Shown: piece after piece, positions 1 through 9,399 of the stretch
Position numbering within the stretch: position 1 is the first letter of the stretch
How the letters are laid out: every line of letters begins with the position of its first letter
DNA from: Rhodospirillales bacterium
Lineage (GTDB): Bacteria; Pseudomonadota; Alphaproteobacteria; Rhodospirillales; WMHbin7
Direction: 5' to 3'
DNA: 64,000 nt
Assembly (NCBI GenBank): GCA_016214125.1
Contig: JACRPC010000030.1
Span: 1-64,000, forward strand
Made by a program: the position numbers and the translations under genes
The notes under the pieces: model-generated
The model's database searches: none
What the model was told of the DNA's origin: nothing
Seen by the model: the letters and a program-made list of their open reading frames with translations, nothing else

Positions 1-108
1 CACTCGGCGCTGGGCTACCGGCCGCCGGTTGAGTTCGAGGAAAACCTGTTCCCCCAGCGGGCCGCTGGCCAGCGGCCCGCTGGGGTGGTTGACGCAACCT
101 GTCCCTAA
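1..108 (+). pseudogene. C-terminal end of an IS3-family transposase (partial, window edge)
   Basis: Frame 1 is open from the window edge to the TAA at 106-108. It begins HSALGYRPPVEFE, which resembles the end of the DDE integrase domain of IS3-type OrfB proteins (family pattern H-S-A-L-G-Y-x-S-P). Only about 35 residues are visible, so it cannot be said whether the element is intact upstream. The sequence downstream of the stop would hold the right inverted repeat of the element, but the other end is not available to confirm it. The repeat-rich DNA that follows fits an insertion hot spot. Confidence 0.6.
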
Positions 109-163
109 TTACGCTGTCTCACCCATGGGGTGCAGTCCATCCATCTTAATTCGCTTAATTCGG

Positions 164-197
164 CGTTAATTCGGCGACAGCGTTAATTCGGCGACAG
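164..197. repeat. Perfect 17-bp tandem repeat
   Basis: CGTTAATTCGGCGACAG occurs twice head to tail (164-180 and 181-197) with no mismatch. The second copy overlaps the left arm of the 22-bp inverted repeat. Further partial TTAATTCG copies lie just upstream (146-153 and 156-163). Confidence 0.9.
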
Positions 198-505
198 GAT
201 ACGAATTAAAAGCACCGCGGAGCCCGCAGAGAGCGCCGAGCGTTCATCCGTGTCTATTCGCGTTTATCCGTGTCTTTTATGACCGGCCCTTGAGACCGAC
301 ACGGATGGACACCGATCAACACGGATCAACAGGATTGGAAACGACGAAAGGGGCGTTGGGGCTTTCGTGCCCGGGCACCTTGGCGGCGGGCAATGGTCTT
401 GATCTTGGCGATCCTTGGCGGTCTTGGCGTTTAACGTCTTCGCTTTTTTCTTCTCCGCGCTATCGAGCCAGCTTTGCCGTGAATTTAATTCGTATCCTGT
501 CACCG
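189..505. repeat. 317-bp segment bounded by a 22-bp inverted repeat
   Basis: Positions 189-210 (core GACAGGATACGAATTAAA) and the reverse complement at 484-505 match at 21 of 22 bases. The enclosed DNA is made of degenerate GACACGGAT/ATCCGTGTC palindromic units and CTTGGCG runs. The layout recalls a non-autonomous foldback or MITE-like element, but no flanking target-site duplication was identified. Confidence 0.7.
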
Positions 506-576
506 TTTTGCGTTTTGCCCCAGTCAACGTTTTGTCCTAGGCCCTGCATACCCCGTTAGGCGTTCCGGGGCCGGTG

Positions 577-1461
577 TCAGCCGGCTGGCGCGGATTGCCG
601 GGCTGCCGCCCTTAGAATCACCAGCGCCGCGCCGATGATCAGCGCCGCGCCCACCAGCGTCGCCGCCTTGGGCGCCAGATCGAACAGAAGCGCATCGATT
701 GCCAACGCCAAGGCAAGCCTCAGATAATCGAGCGGCATCACCAAGGCGACCGGCGCCAGCCGGCAGGCGTTGATGAACAGGCCCTCGGCAACGATCGACA
801 AGAGACCCGACAGGATCAGCAGAAAGCCGGCCAAGAGGGTGTCGGGCCAAACGCCGTAAAGAAAGGTGGGCAGGCCCAAGGTCGCCATCATGCCGATGCT
901 GGTCGCCAAGAGAAAGGTGCCGGTGCGCTCGCCCGGCGCGGCGATGCGCAACAGCACGCTGTCCAGCGCGCCGATGAAGGCGGTGAGGATGGCACCGGCC
1001 ACGGCGGGTTCCAGCATCCGGCCGGGCGGGGCGATCGCCAACACGCCCAGAAAGCCCACCGCCACCGCGATCCGCACCCCCCAGCCCTGGCGTTCCTTCA
1101 GCCACCAGGCGGCCAAGGGCACGGCGAACAGCGGGCCGGCGAAGGTGAGCGCGGTCGAATCCTGAAGCGGCAGGCCGACGATCGCCACCGTGGCGACGAA
1201 GCTGCCCACCCCCATCAGGCTGCCGCGCGCCAGGATGAAGCGGTCGCGCGCCCAGCGGCCGATCCACAGTTTTCCCGGCTTGAAGAAGGCCAGCACCACC
1301 AGCCCCTGCACGGCGCCGCGCACGAAGGCAAGCTGGGCGGGCGGAAAACTTTCGCCCAGATGCTTGATCAAGGTGAAATTGGCCTGCACCGCCACCAGGC
1401 AGCCCAGCATGGCCAGCGCCCCCAGAAGGGCGGGGGGAAGGGGGCGGGCGGCCGCCATCAT
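577..1461 (-). CDS. EamA/DMT-family inner-membrane transporter
   Basis: 294-residue, very hydrophobic protein with about ten predicted membrane spans in two repeated halves, the layout of the drug/metabolite transporter (EamA) family. The substrate cannot be read from sequence. The ATG at 1461 was chosen because it overlaps the TGA of the upstream phosphorylase gene as ATGA, implying translational coupling. The same open frame extends much further upstream, but only as a shadow of the phosphorylase gene. Pairing with a nucleoside phosphorylase hints at export or import of a nucleoside-related metabolite; that is inference. Confidence 0.85.
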   Translation of the reverse strand: MMAAARPLPPALLGALAMLGCLVAVQANFTLIKHLGESFPPAQLAFVRGAVQGLVVLAFFKPGKLWIGRWARDRFILARGSLMGVGSFVATVAIVGLPLQDSTALTFAGPLFAVPLAAWWLKERQGWGVRIAVAVGFLGVLAIAPPGRMLEPAVAGAILTAFIGALDSVLLRIAAPGERTGTFLLATSIGMMATLGLPTFLYGVWPDTLLAGFLLILSGLLSIVAEGLFINACRLAPVALVMPLDYLRLALALAIDALLFDLAPKAATLVGAALIIGAALVILRAAARQSAPAG

Positions 1462-2942
1462 TGGATGGCGTAGCCCGAATTCTCGCGCGCCATGCCGGTG
1501 GCGAAGGCGAAATCGGCGGCGAAGCCGGCCTGGATGCGGTAAAGCGGATCGCCCTTCCTTACCCGATCGCCCACCTTCTTCATCAGATCGAGCCCGGCGC
1601 CCTTGTCCATCGGCGCCCCGGCCAGCCGTGCGATGCGATTGATCCGGTAGCAATCGATGGCGGCGACGGTGCCGCTTTGACCGGCCGGAATGTCTTCGGC
1701 GTAATGGCCGTTGCCGCGCCAGGCGGGCGGCGGACCTTGGGCGGCGATGATCGCCTCCATGGCGGCCTGGGCGCGGCCGGAATCGAGGATCTCGCGCGCC
1801 AATTGGGCGCCCGAGCCGCCGCGCACGCCCGGATCGAAATCGAGAATCCGCCCGGCCAAAAGGATCGATTTCTCGCGCAGATCGAGCGGCTGGGCGGGAT
1901 CGTTGCCAAGCACCCGCATGACGTCGCGCGCTTCCAGGGCGGGGCCGATGCCCCGACCGATCGGCTGGCGACCATCGGTGATCGTCACCTCGAGCGTCAG
2001 GCCAAGCTGGCCGCCCACATATTCGAACAGCTTGCGGATGCGGATGGCGTCCGATTGGCTGCGCACCTTGGCGGTGGGGCCGACCGGAATGTCGATCAAC
2101 AGATGTGTCGAACCCGCCGCCACCTTCTTGGCCAGGATCGAGGCCACCATCTGCTCGGGCGTGTCCATATTGAGGGGCCGCTCGACCGAGATCAGCACGT
2201 CGTCGGCCGGCGCCAGATTCATGTGGCCGCCCCAGACCAGGCAGCCGCGCTGGCGCTCGACCATGTCGCGCATGCGCGTCACCGACAGATCGACATTGGC
2301 CAGCACCTCCATGGTGTCGGCGGTCCCGGACGGCGAGGTGATGGCGCGCGAGCTGGTCTTGGGAATCGGCAGGCCGTGCGCCGCCACGATCGGCACCACC
2401 ACCATCGAGGTGCGGTTGCCGGGAATGCCGCCCACGCAATGCTTGTCGGCCACCACCGGATCGGGCCAGGTAAGGCGGTTGCCCACTTCGGCCATGGCGC
2501 GGGTCAGCGCCAGCACTTCTTCGGTGGTCATGAAGCCTGCGGTGGAGACCAGGAAGGCCGCCAGCTCCATCTGCGAATAGCGGTGCGCCGCGATGTCTTC
2601 GACGATGGCGCGGTATTCGGTGGCTTCCAAGGTGCGGCCGCGAATCTTCGAGCGCACCGATTCCAGGCTTTCGGGCGGGCTGGCCTGGCGGACTTCCACC
2701 TCGGCGCCCTCGGGCAGGCCCAGGGTGGCAAAGGGCTGCATCGACAGGCCCAATTCGTCGGGTCCGACGATCAGGCCGTTGTCGGCGATGTTGAGGGTGG
2801 CGAGAATGCGGCGCGAGCCGGCGCTGACCTCGATCTTGGCCAGGGCGCGGAAGCCTTCGGCGCGATAGGCGGCGCAATCGCGGCTTAGGAAGGCCACGTA
2901 TTCGCGGTGGGTATCAAGGGGAATGCGGCGCAGTTTGAGCAT
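1458..2942 (-). CDS. Thymidine phosphorylase / AMP phosphorylase-like (DeoA superfamily)
   Basis: 494 residues with the glycosyltransferase-family-3 phosphorylase core: [15 protein letters not shown] at about 167-180 and the [18 protein letters not shown] block at about 195-212, which corresponds to the phosphate/nucleobase-binding region of thymidine phosphorylases. The extra N-terminal domain of about 90 residues and the total length match the roughly 500-residue archaeal AMP phosphorylase / 'putative thymidine phosphorylase' subfamily rather than the 440-residue bacterial DeoA. I chose the start MLKLRRIP; a longer frame to 2990 would overlap the divergent neighbour. A -10-like TATCAT lies only 9 bases before the ATG and no SD is evident. 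Whether the substrate is a deoxynucleoside or an NMP is not decided by sequence. Confidence 0.85.
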   Translation of the reverse strand: MLKLRRIPLDTHREYVAFLSRDCAAYRAEGFRALAKIEVSAGSRRILATLNIADNGLIVGPDELGLSMQPFATLGLPEGAEVEVRQASPPESLESVRSKIRGRTLEATEYRAIVEDIAAHRYSQMELAAFLVSTAGFMTTEEVLALTRAMAEVGNRLTWPDPVVADKHCVGGIPGNRTSMVVVPIVAAHGLPIPKTSSRAITSPSGTADTMEVLANVDLSVTRMRDMVERQRGCLVWGGHMNLAPADDVLISVERPLNMDTPEQMVASILAKKVAAGSTHLLIDIPVGPTAKVRSQSDAIRIRKLFEYVGGQLGLTLEVTITDGRQPIGRGIGPALEARDVMRVLGNDPAQPLDLREKSILLAGRILDFDPGVRGGSGAQLAREILDSGRAQAAMEAIIAAQGPPPAWRGNGHYAEDIPAGQSGTVAAIDCYRINRIARLAGAPMDKGAGLDLMKKVGDRVRKGDPLYRIQAGFAADFAFATGMARENSGYAIQ

Positions 2943-2950
2943 GGGGGGAA

Positions 2951-2957
2951 TATGATA
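2951..2957. promoter_or_regulatory. Overlapping divergent -10 elements (phosphorylase / DUF1848)
   Basis: The 46-bp gap between the two divergent starts contains TATGAT on the plus strand (2951-2956) and TATCAT on the minus strand (2957-2952), overlapping almost completely. The plus-strand box lies 32 bases before the DUF1848 ATG; the minus one lies 9 bases before the phosphorylase ATG. Use of one would probably exclude the other. No convincing -35 boxes were found. Confidence 0.4.
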
Positions 2958-2988
2958 GCATCCGCGCCGGAAAACCAGACGGATTCCC

Positions 2989-3915
2989 ATGATCCTTTCC
3001 GCCAGCTACCGCACCGACATCCCGGCCTTCTACGGCGCCTGGTTCCAAAACCGGCTCGATGCCGGCTCTTGCCTGGTCGAAAGCCCCCATGGCGGCAAGC
3101 CGGCCAAGCTGTCGCTGCGGCCCGACGCGGTCGAGGCTTTCGTTTTCTGGACCCGCAACATCGCCCCCTTCGCCCCGGCGCTGGAAAAGGTGCGGGCGAC
3201 GGGAACTCCCTTCATGGTCACCCACACGCTCACCGGCTACCCCAAGGAACTGGAGCCCCGGGTGATCGATGCCGGGCGAGCCCTGGCGGCAATGCGCGAT
3301 CTGGCCGATCGCTTCGGGCCGCGCGTCCTGGTCTGGCGTTACGATCCGATCCTCGTCACCAGCCTCACGCCCCTTGACTGGCACCGCGAGAATTTCCGCA
3401 CCCTGGCCCAGGGTCTTCGGGGCGCCACCGACGAGGTGACGGTGTCCTTCGCCCACATCTATCGCAAGACGGCGCGCAATTTGGGGGCCGCCGCAAAGCT
3501 GGGGGGCTTCGACTGGACCGATCCGCCCGTCTCGGCCAAACGCGCCCTGATCGCCGATCTGGCCGACATCGCCCGCTCATATCAGATGCGCCTCACCGTC
3601 TGTTCGCAGCCCGAATTTCAGCCCGAGGGCGTGGCGGCGGCACGCTGCATCGATCCCCACCGGCTGGCCGCGATCGCCGGCCGCCCGATCCCCCATCGCC
3701 TGAAGGGAAACCGGCCCGATTGCGCTTGCGCCGAATCGCGCGACATCGGCGCCTATGACAGTTGCCCGCAAGGCTGCGTCTATTGCTACGCGGTGGGCAC
3801 CCGGGCCAAGGCGCGGGCGCGCGCCCATTCCCACGATCCTTGGGCGGAAAGCCTGATTCCGGGGCTGGTTTCCCACGCATCGGCCCAGTCCGATCTGTTC
3901 GCGGTCAAGCCTTGA
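2989..3915 (+). CDS. DUF1848 family protein with C-terminal cysteine cluster
   Basis: 308 residues beginning [16 protein letters not shown], a typical DUF1848 N-terminus. The C-terminal third carries five cysteines (C245, C247, C259, C263, C266) in the pattern CxC...CPxGCxYC, suggesting an iron-sulfur site similar to spore-photoproduct-lyase and radical-SAM-like proteins. No member function is known to me. The gene stands alone between a divergent phosphorylase and glnD. Confidence 0.85.
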   Translation: MILSASYRTDIPAFYGAWFQNRLDAGSCLVESPHGGKPAKLSLRPDAVEAFVFWTRNIAPFAPALEKVRATGTPFMVTHTLTGYPKELEPRVIDAGRALAAMRDLADRFGPRVLVWRYDPILVTSLTPLDWHRENFRTLAQGLRGATDEVTVSFAHIYRKTARNLGAAAKLGGFDWTDPPVSAKRALIADLADIARSYQMRLTVCSQPEFQPEGVAAARCIDPHRLAAIAGRPIPHRLKGNRPDCACAESRDIGAYDSCPQGCVYCYAVGTRAKARARAHSHDPWAESLIPGLVSHASAQSDLFAVKP

Positions 3916-3921
3916 GGATGC

Positions 3922-3927
3922 TATAGT
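3922..3927 (+). promoter_or_regulatory. -10 box immediately upstream of glnD (possible leaderless transcript)
   Basis: TATAGT (5 of 6 to consensus) ends 6 bases before the glnD ATG at 3934, which would put the transcription start at or beside the start codon. No Shine-Dalgarno sequence is visible between them. A very similar arrangement, TATAGT plus six bases plus ATG, precedes grpE. Confidence 0.4.
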
Positions 3928-3933
3928 GGGCGC

Positions 3934-6732
3934 ATGACCGCGCACGCCGTAGCCAAGCCTCGCGCCATCCTGGACCGCAAAGCCCTGATCGGAACGATCG
4001 AGGCCCTGGCCGCCGACCCCGCCATTTCCCGCGGCAAATTCCGGCCCAAGCTGGTGGAAGCCCTGAAGGCGGCCCTGGCCCATGGGCGGACGGAAATCCG
4101 CGGCCGCTTCGAATCGGGCCGGGCGACCGGGCTTGAGGCGGCGCACGCCACCAGCCGGCTGGTCGATCAGCTTGTGCGGGTGATCCACGATGTCGCGGTC
4201 GAGAAGCTGTTGCCCCAGGGCGTGCGCACGGCGGGCGAACAGCTCACCATCGTCGCGGTCGGCGGCTATGGGCGGGGCGAGCTGTCGCCCTTTTCCGACA
4301 TCGACCTCTTGTTCCTCCATCCCCAGGCCAAGCCCACCGCCTACACCGAGCAGGTGGTGGAGACCATTCTTTATCTGCTTTGGGATCTGGGATTCACGGT
4401 GGGCCACGCGACGCGCTCGGTCGAGGAATGTCTGCGCCAGGCCAAGGGCGACATGACCATTCGCACCGCCCTTCTCGAGGCGCGTTGGCTGTGGGGCGAG
4501 CGTGCCCCCTTCGACCAATTGAAAGCCCGCTACCGCAAGGAGCTGGCGGCCGTCGCGCCCGAAACGTTCGTCGAGCAGAAACTGGAGGAGCGCAACCAGC
4601 GCCACGAGCGGCTGGGCGATTCGCGCTATCTCTTGGAGCCCAACGTCAAGGAGGGTAAGGGCGGGCTGCGCGATCTGCACACGCTGGGTTGGATCGCCAA
4701 ATATCTCTACGGCATCACCGACATGCGCGATCTGGCGGAGTTGGGTCTGATCTCGGTCGAATCGGCAGCGCGCTTCGCCCGGGCGCGCAATTTCCTTTTG
4801 GCGGTGCGCGCCCATCTGCATTACCTCAGCGGGCGCGAAGAGGATCGTCTTACCTTCGACGTCCAATCCGCCCTGGCCGAACGGATGGGCTATGCGGCGC
4901 GCGCCGGCGCCAAAAGCGTCGAGCGCTTCATGAAGCACTATTTCCTGATCGCCAAGACAGTGGGCGATCTCACCCGCATCGTCTGCGCCCTGATCGAAAC
5001 CCGCCACGCCAAGAAGCCGAAGGCGCGCCTCTTGGCCCGCTTCCCGCTCTTCAAGCGCCCGATCGAGGGCTTTCGCGTCGCCAGCGATCGGCTGGACGTG
5101 GTCGACGACAACGCCTTCGTCAAGGAGCCGATCCGGCTACTTTCCATCTTCAAGACGGCGCTCGATCACGATCTCGACATTCACCCGCGCGCCCTGGGGC
5201 TGATCGACCGCCATCTGCGCCGGCTCGATGGGCTGCGCCACGATCCCCAGGCCAACCGGCTGTTCCTCGACATCCTGGTCGGCGCCAAGGATTCGGAAAT
5301 CTGCCTGCGCTCGATGAACGAGGCCGGGGTTTTCGGCCGCTTCCTGCCCGATTTCGCCCGGGTGGTGGGGCAGATGCAATACGACATGTATCACGTCTAC
5401 ACGGTCGACGAGCACACCATCCGCGCGCTGGGCATCTTGCATCGGATCGAGACCGGGGCGCTCAAGGACGAGCACGCGGTCGGTCATCAGATCATGCAGA
5501 CCCTGCAATCGCGGCGCGCCCTTTACGTGGCCGTGCTGCTGCACGACATCGCCAAGGGCCGGGTGGGCGACCATTCCGAAGTCGGCGCCGAGATCGCCTT
5601 GAAGCTGGGGCCCCGGCTGGGGCTGGAGCCCGAGGAGACCGAAACGGTCTCCTGGCTGGTGCGCCACCATCTCGACATGAGCCGCACCGCCTTCAAGCGC
5701 GACATCGACGATCCCAAGACCATCCAGGATTTCGCCGATCTCGTGCAATCGCCCGAGCGCTTGAAGCTTCTTCTCTTGCTCACCTTCGCCGACATTCGCG
5801 CCGTCGGGCCCAGCGTGTGGAACAATTGGAAGGCCGGGCTGCTGCGCGAACTTTATTGGCGGGCCGACGAGGTGATGTCGGGCGGGCTGGCGGCCGGCGA
5901 AAGCCGGCGCGCCCGCGCCGAGCAGGTGAAGACGGCGCTGCGCCAAGCCCTGGCCGCAAGCTGGAGCGCCGAGGCGATCGAGGCCCATCTGGCGCGGGGC
6001 AATCCGTCCTACTGGCTGTCGGCCGATCTCGAAACGCTGATCGCCCAGGCCGAACTGGTCCGCGAGGCCGAGGACAGCCAGACGCCGCTCACCGTGCGCC
6101 ACCGCATCGACGCCCAGCACGCCGCCACCGAGGTGACAATCTACACCGGCGATCATCCCGGCCTGTTCGCCCAGATCGCCGGCGCCATGGCGCTGTCGGG
6201 CGCCTCGATCGTCGATGCCCGGATCGTCACTCTGGCCAACGGCATGGCGCTCGACAGCTTCTGGATTCAAGACGCGGCCGAAGGCGGCGCCCTATCCCGC
6301 CCCGATCGCCTGACCCGGCTGGCCGACACCATCGAGAAGGCCTTGAAGGGCCAGATTCGGCTCGACCGCGAACTCAAGGCCAAGCGTTCGACCCTGCCCA
6401 GTCGGACCCGCGTCTTCACGGTGGCGCCGCGCGTCATTCTCGACAACCGCGCCAGCCGCACCCACACGGTGATCGAGGTCAACGGGCGGGACCGCCCCGG
6501 ATTTCTCTACGACGTCACCGCCGCGCTCACCGCCCAGGGTCTCCAAATCTTTTCCGCCCACATTTCCACCTATGGCGAGCGGGCGGTCGACGTGTTCTAT
6601 GTCAAGGATGTCTTCGGCATGAAGGTCGATCACGAAGGCAAGCTCAAGCAGATTCGCGAAGCCCTGCTCGACGCGGTGGCCGGCGCCGAAGGCGCAATCG
6701 AGACCCCGGCCAAGCTGGCGGTGGCGGGCTAG
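3934..6732 (+). CDS. glnD: Bifunctional [PII] uridylyltransferase / uridylyl-removing enzyme
   Basis: 932 residues, the usual length for GlnD. It senses glutamine and uridylylates or deuridylylates PII proteins, so it sits at the top of the nitrogen-control cascade. Domains in order: nucleotidyltransferase with the GGYGRGELSPFSDID signature at 110-124; a GlnD linker; a metal-dependent HD domain with LLHDIAKGRVGDHSEVG near residue 535, responsible for uridylyl removal; and two C-terminal ACT domains (HPGLFAQIAGAM and RPGFLYDVTAAL) that bind glutamine. The gene has no RBS but has a -10 box abutting the ATG. murJ follows after 7 bases, so the two are probably co-transcribed. Confidence 0.97.
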   Translation: MTAHAVAKPRAILDRKALIGTIEALAADPAISRGKFRPKLVEALKAALAHGRTEIRGRFESGRATGLEAAHATSRLVDQLVRVIHDVAVEKLLPQGVRTAGEQLTIVAVGGYGRGELSPFSDIDLLFLHPQAKPTAYTEQVVETILYLLWDLGFTVGHATRSVEECLRQAKGDMTIRTALLEARWLWGERAPFDQLKARYRKELAAVAPETFVEQKLEERNQRHERLGDSRYLLEPNVKEGKGGLRDLHTLGWIAKYLYGITDMRDLAELGLISVESAARFARARNFLLAVRAHLHYLSGREEDRLTFDVQSALAERMGYAARAGAKSVERFMKHYFLIAKTVGDLTRIVCALIETRHAKKPKARLLARFPLFKRPIEGFRVASDRLDVVDDNAFVKEPIRLLSIFKTALDHDLDIHPRALGLIDRHLRRLDGLRHDPQANRLFLDILVGAKDSEICLRSMNEAGVFGRFLPDFARVVGQMQYDMYHVYTVDEHTIRALGILHRIETGALKDEHAVGHQIMQTLQSRRALYVAVLLHDIAKGRVGDHSEVGAEIALKLGPRLGLEPEETETVSWLVRHHLDMSRTAFKRDIDDPKTIQDFADLVQSPERLKLLLLLTFADIRAVGPSVWNNWKAGLLRELYWRADEVMSGGLAAGESRRARAEQVKTALRQALAASWSAEAIEAHLARGNPSYWLSADLETLIAQAELVREAEDSQTPLTVRHRIDAQHAATEVTIYTGDHPGLFAQIAGAMALSGASIVDARIVTLANGMALDSFWIQDAAEGGALSRPDRLTRLADTIEKALKGQIRLDRELKAKRSTLPSRTRVFTVAPRVILDNRASRTHTVIEVNGRDRPGFLYDVTAALTAQGLQIFSAHISTYGERAVDVFYVKDVFGMKVDHEGKLKQIREALLDAVAGAEGAIETPAKLAVAG

Positions 6733-6739
6733 ACCGGCC

Positions 6740-8287
6740 ATGGCCCTGTTGCGCGCCATCACCACGGTCGGCGGCTTTACCTTGATCAGCCGCGTCACCG
6801 GCTTCGCCCGCGACATTCTGGTCGCCGGCTTTCTGGGCGCCGGCATGGTGGCCGACGCCTTTTTCGTCGCCTTCAAATTTCCCAATCTGTTTCGCCGCCT
6901 GTTCGCCGAAGGGGCCTTCAACGCCGCCTTCGTGCCGCTTTATGCCCAGGCGCTGGAACAAGGCGGCGATGACAAGGCCCAGGCCTTCGCCCGCCAGGCG
7001 CTCTCCGCCCTGGCCGCGCTGCTGCTGGTCTTCGTGCTCGCCATGCAGATCCTCATGCCCTGGGCGATGCTTCTGTTCGCGCCCGGCTTTCTCGAGGTGC
7101 CGGGCAAGTTCGATCTGACCGTGCTGTTCACCCGCATCACCTTTCCCTATCTGCTGCTGATCGCGCTGGTGTCGCTGCTCTCGGGGGTTTTGAACGCCCA
7201 GGGGCGCTTCTGGGTGGCGGCGGCGACGCCGATCCTGCTCAACCTGTCGCTGATCGGGGCCTTGCTGGCGCTGTCGCCGCTTCTGCCGACGCCCGGCCAC
7301 GCCCTGGCCTGGGGCACCAGCCTGGCCGGCCTGCTGCAATTGGCCTGGGTGTGGATCGCCTGCCGGAAAGCCGGGCTCGACATCCGCCTGATCCGCCCGC
7401 GCTGGACATCCGAGGTGGCGCTTCTGTTGAAGCGGGTGGTGCCGGGCGCTTTGGGTGCCGGCATCTATCAGGTGAATCTGCTGGTCGACACCATCCTGGC
7501 CTCGTTTCTGGTGCAGGGCTCGGTCTCCTATCTTTACTATGCCGATCGGGTGAACCAATTGCCGCTGGGCGTGGTCGGCACCGCCATCGGCACCGCCCTG
7601 TTGCCCACCCTGTCCCGCCAATTGGGCGCCGGCCACACCGACGCCGCCCTGCACAGCCAGAATCGGTCGCTGGAATTCGCGCTCGTCATCACCCTGCCGG
7701 CCATGCTGGGGCTGGTGGCGCTGTCGGTGCCGATTGTCGGCGTGCTGTTCGAGCGCGGCGCCTTCGGACCCGAGGCGACCCGCGCCACCGCCGACGCGCT
7801 GGCCGCCTTCGCGCTCGGCCTGCCCGCCTTCGTGCTGGTCAAGGTGCTGACGCCCGCCTTCTTCGCCCGCCACGATACCGCCACCCCGGTCAAGGTGGCG
7901 GTGACGGCGATGATCGCCAATGTGGCGTTAAGTCTGGTGTTGATGATTCCCTTGAAGCATGTCGGCATCGCGCTGTCCTCGGCCTTGGCCGCTTGGCTCA
8001 ATGTCGGGCTCTTGGCCTATCTGGTGCACAAGCGCGGCTATTTCGCCCTCGACGAACGCTTGAAGCGCCGGCTGCCGCGCTTGGCGGTGGCCGCCCTGGC
8101 GATGGGGGTGGCCTGCCATCTGGCAGCGGGCTGGATCGCCGGCGGGCTCGTGGTCAAGGCCCTGCTGCTGGCCGCGGTCATTGTGGGTGGGGTAATTCTT
8201 TATGCCGGTTTGGCGTTGGTGCTGGGGGGTGCCACGCTGGGCGACATCCGCCGGCGCGGCCGTAATGGAAACGAGGCGAAGCCATGA
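6740..8287 (+). CDS. murJ: Lipid II flippase MurJ (MviN)
   Basis: 515 residues of polytopic membrane protein of the MOP superfamily with about 14 predicted spans. The N-terminus has the family motif RVTGFARD followed by VADAFFVAFKFPNLFRRLFAEGAFNAAFVPLY-type sequence, diagnostic for MurJ. It moves the peptidoglycan precursor lipid II across the inner membrane. It starts 7 bases after glnD and its TGA overlaps the ald start by 4 bases, so glnD-murJ-ald-macro form one transcriptional block. Confidence 0.96.
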   Translation: MALLRAITTVGGFTLISRVTGFARDILVAGFLGAGMVADAFFVAFKFPNLFRRLFAEGAFNAAFVPLYAQALEQGGDDKAQAFARQALSALAALLLVFVLAMQILMPWAMLLFAPGFLEVPGKFDLTVLFTRITFPYLLLIALVSLLSGVLNAQGRFWVAAATPILLNLSLIGALLALSPLLPTPGHALAWGTSLAGLLQLAWVWIACRKAGLDIRLIRPRWTSEVALLLKRVVPGALGAGIYQVNLLVDTILASFLVQGSVSYLYYADRVNQLPLGVVGTAIGTALLPTLSRQLGAGHTDAALHSQNRSLEFALVITLPAMLGLVALSVPIVGVLFERGAFGPEATRATADALAAFALGLPAFVLVKVLTPAFFARHDTATPVKVAVTAMIANVALSLVLMIPLKHVGIALSSALAAWLNVGLLAYLVHKRGYFALDERLKRRLPRLAVAALAMGVACHLAAGWIAGGLVVKALLLAAVIVGGVILYAGLALVLGGATLGDIRRRGRNGNEAKP

Positions 8288-9399
8288 AAATCGGCGTTCC
8301 CAAGGAGATCAAAACCCATGAATACCGGGTCGGGCTGGTACCGGGTTCGGTGCGCGAACTGGTCCATCACGGGCATGAGGTGCTGGTGGAACGGGGCGCC
8401 GGGCTGGGCGCCGGCTTTCCCGACCCGGCTTACGCGCAGGCCGGAGCGACGCTGGTCGACGGCGCCTTGGAGGTTTTCGAAAAGGCCCGGCTGATCGTCA
8501 AGGTCAAGGAGCCGCAGGCCCAGGAATGCGGGCGCCTCAAGCCCGGTCAGATGCTGTTCACCTATCTGCATCTGGCGCCCGACGCGGCGCAGACCCGGGC
8601 CTTGATGGAATCGGGGGCCACGGCGATCGCCTACGAGACCGTCACCGACCGCGACGGCCGCCTGCCGCTGTTGGCGCCGATGAGCGAGGTGGCGGGGCGG
8701 ATGGCGATCCAGGTCGGCGCCCATTGTCTGGAGAAGGAGCAAGGCGGCGCCGGCATTTTGTTGGGCGGCGTGCCCGGCGTGCCGCCCGGCCGGGTGGTGG
8801 TGCTGGGCGGCGGCGTGGTCGGCTCGAACGCGGCACGGATGGCGATCGGGCTGGGCGCCCGGGTCACCGTCATCGACAAGAATCTGAAGCGGCTGGCCGT
8901 GCTTGACGATCATTTCGGCACCCGGCTCACCACGGTCTACGCGACGCTCGACGCCATCGAACGCCATGTGGCGCGAGCCGATCTGGTGGTGGGCGGCGTG
9001 CTGGTGCCGGGCGCCGCCGCGCCCAAGCTGGTGTCGCGCGCCCAGGTGGCGGCGATGAAACCCGGTTCGGTGATCGTCGACGTCGCCATCGATCAGGGCG
9101 GCTGTTTCGAAACCAGCCGCCCCACCAGCCACGCCCAACCCACCTATGTCGAGGAGGGCGTCGTGCATTACTGCGTCACCAACATGCCGGGCGCGGTGGC
9201 GCGCAGCTCGGCGCAGGCCTTGAACAACGCCACCCTGCCTTTCGTGCTGGCCCTGGCCGACCAGGGATGGCAAAAGGCGCTGGCCGACGATCCGCATCTG
9301 CGGGCGGGTCTCAACATTCACGCCGGCAACATCGCCCATCCGGCGGTGGCCGAGGCGCAGGGCCTGGCCTACACGCCACCCGAGACGCTGCTGTCATGA
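8284..9399 (+). CDS. ald: Alanine dehydrogenase
   Basis: 371 residues, the standard length. It interconverts L-alanine and pyruvate plus ammonia with NAD(H). N-terminus [17 protein letters not shown]; the residues known to bind or catalyse in characterised Ald (R15, K75, H96, D270) are all at the same numbers here. The Rossmann loop [16 protein letters not shown] lies at 171-186. The ATG overlaps the murJ stop, and its own TGA overlaps the macro-domain ATG. Linkage with glnD fits a nitrogen/ammonia theme. Confidence 0.96.
   Translation: MKIGVPKEIKTHEYRVGLVPGSVRELVHHGHEVLVERGAGLGAGFPDPAYAQAGATLVDGALEVFEKARLIVKVKEPQAQECGRLKPGQMLFTYLHLAPDAAQTRALMESGATAIAYETVTDRDGRLPLLAPMSEVAGRMAIQVGAHCLEKEQGGAGILLGGVPGVPPGRVVVLGGGVVGSNAARMAIGLGARVTVIDKNLKRLAVLDDHFGTRLTTVYATLDAIERHVARADLVVGGVLVPGAAAPKLVSRAQVAAMKPGSVIVDVAIDQGGCFETSRPTSHAQPTYVEEGVVHYCVTNMPGAVARSSAQALNNATLPFVLALADQGWQKALADDPHLRAGLNIHAGNIAHPAVAEAQGLAYTPPETLLS

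Larger units (their letters stand above)
109..576. other. Repeat-rich intergenic region without a convincing gene
   Basis: 468 bases lie between the transposase tail and the DMT permease. They contain several copies of TTAATTCG, a perfect 17-bp tandem duplication, a 22-bp inverted repeat, and degenerate palindromic stretches built around ATCCGTGTC and GACACGGAT (242-254 against 298-310, 12 of 13 matching). A 360-445 stretch repeats CTTGGCG. The open frames here (up to about 89 codons) are low-complexity and have no RBS or recognisable domain, so I treat the region as non-coding or as the wreck of mobile DNA. Confidence 0.6.

Noticed and set aside
577-2877. 766-codon minus frame that seems to fuse an Arg-rich region to the DMT permease
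   Set aside because: The N-terminal 470 residues are an out-of-frame reading of the phosphorylase gene; the true permease start is the ATG at 1461.
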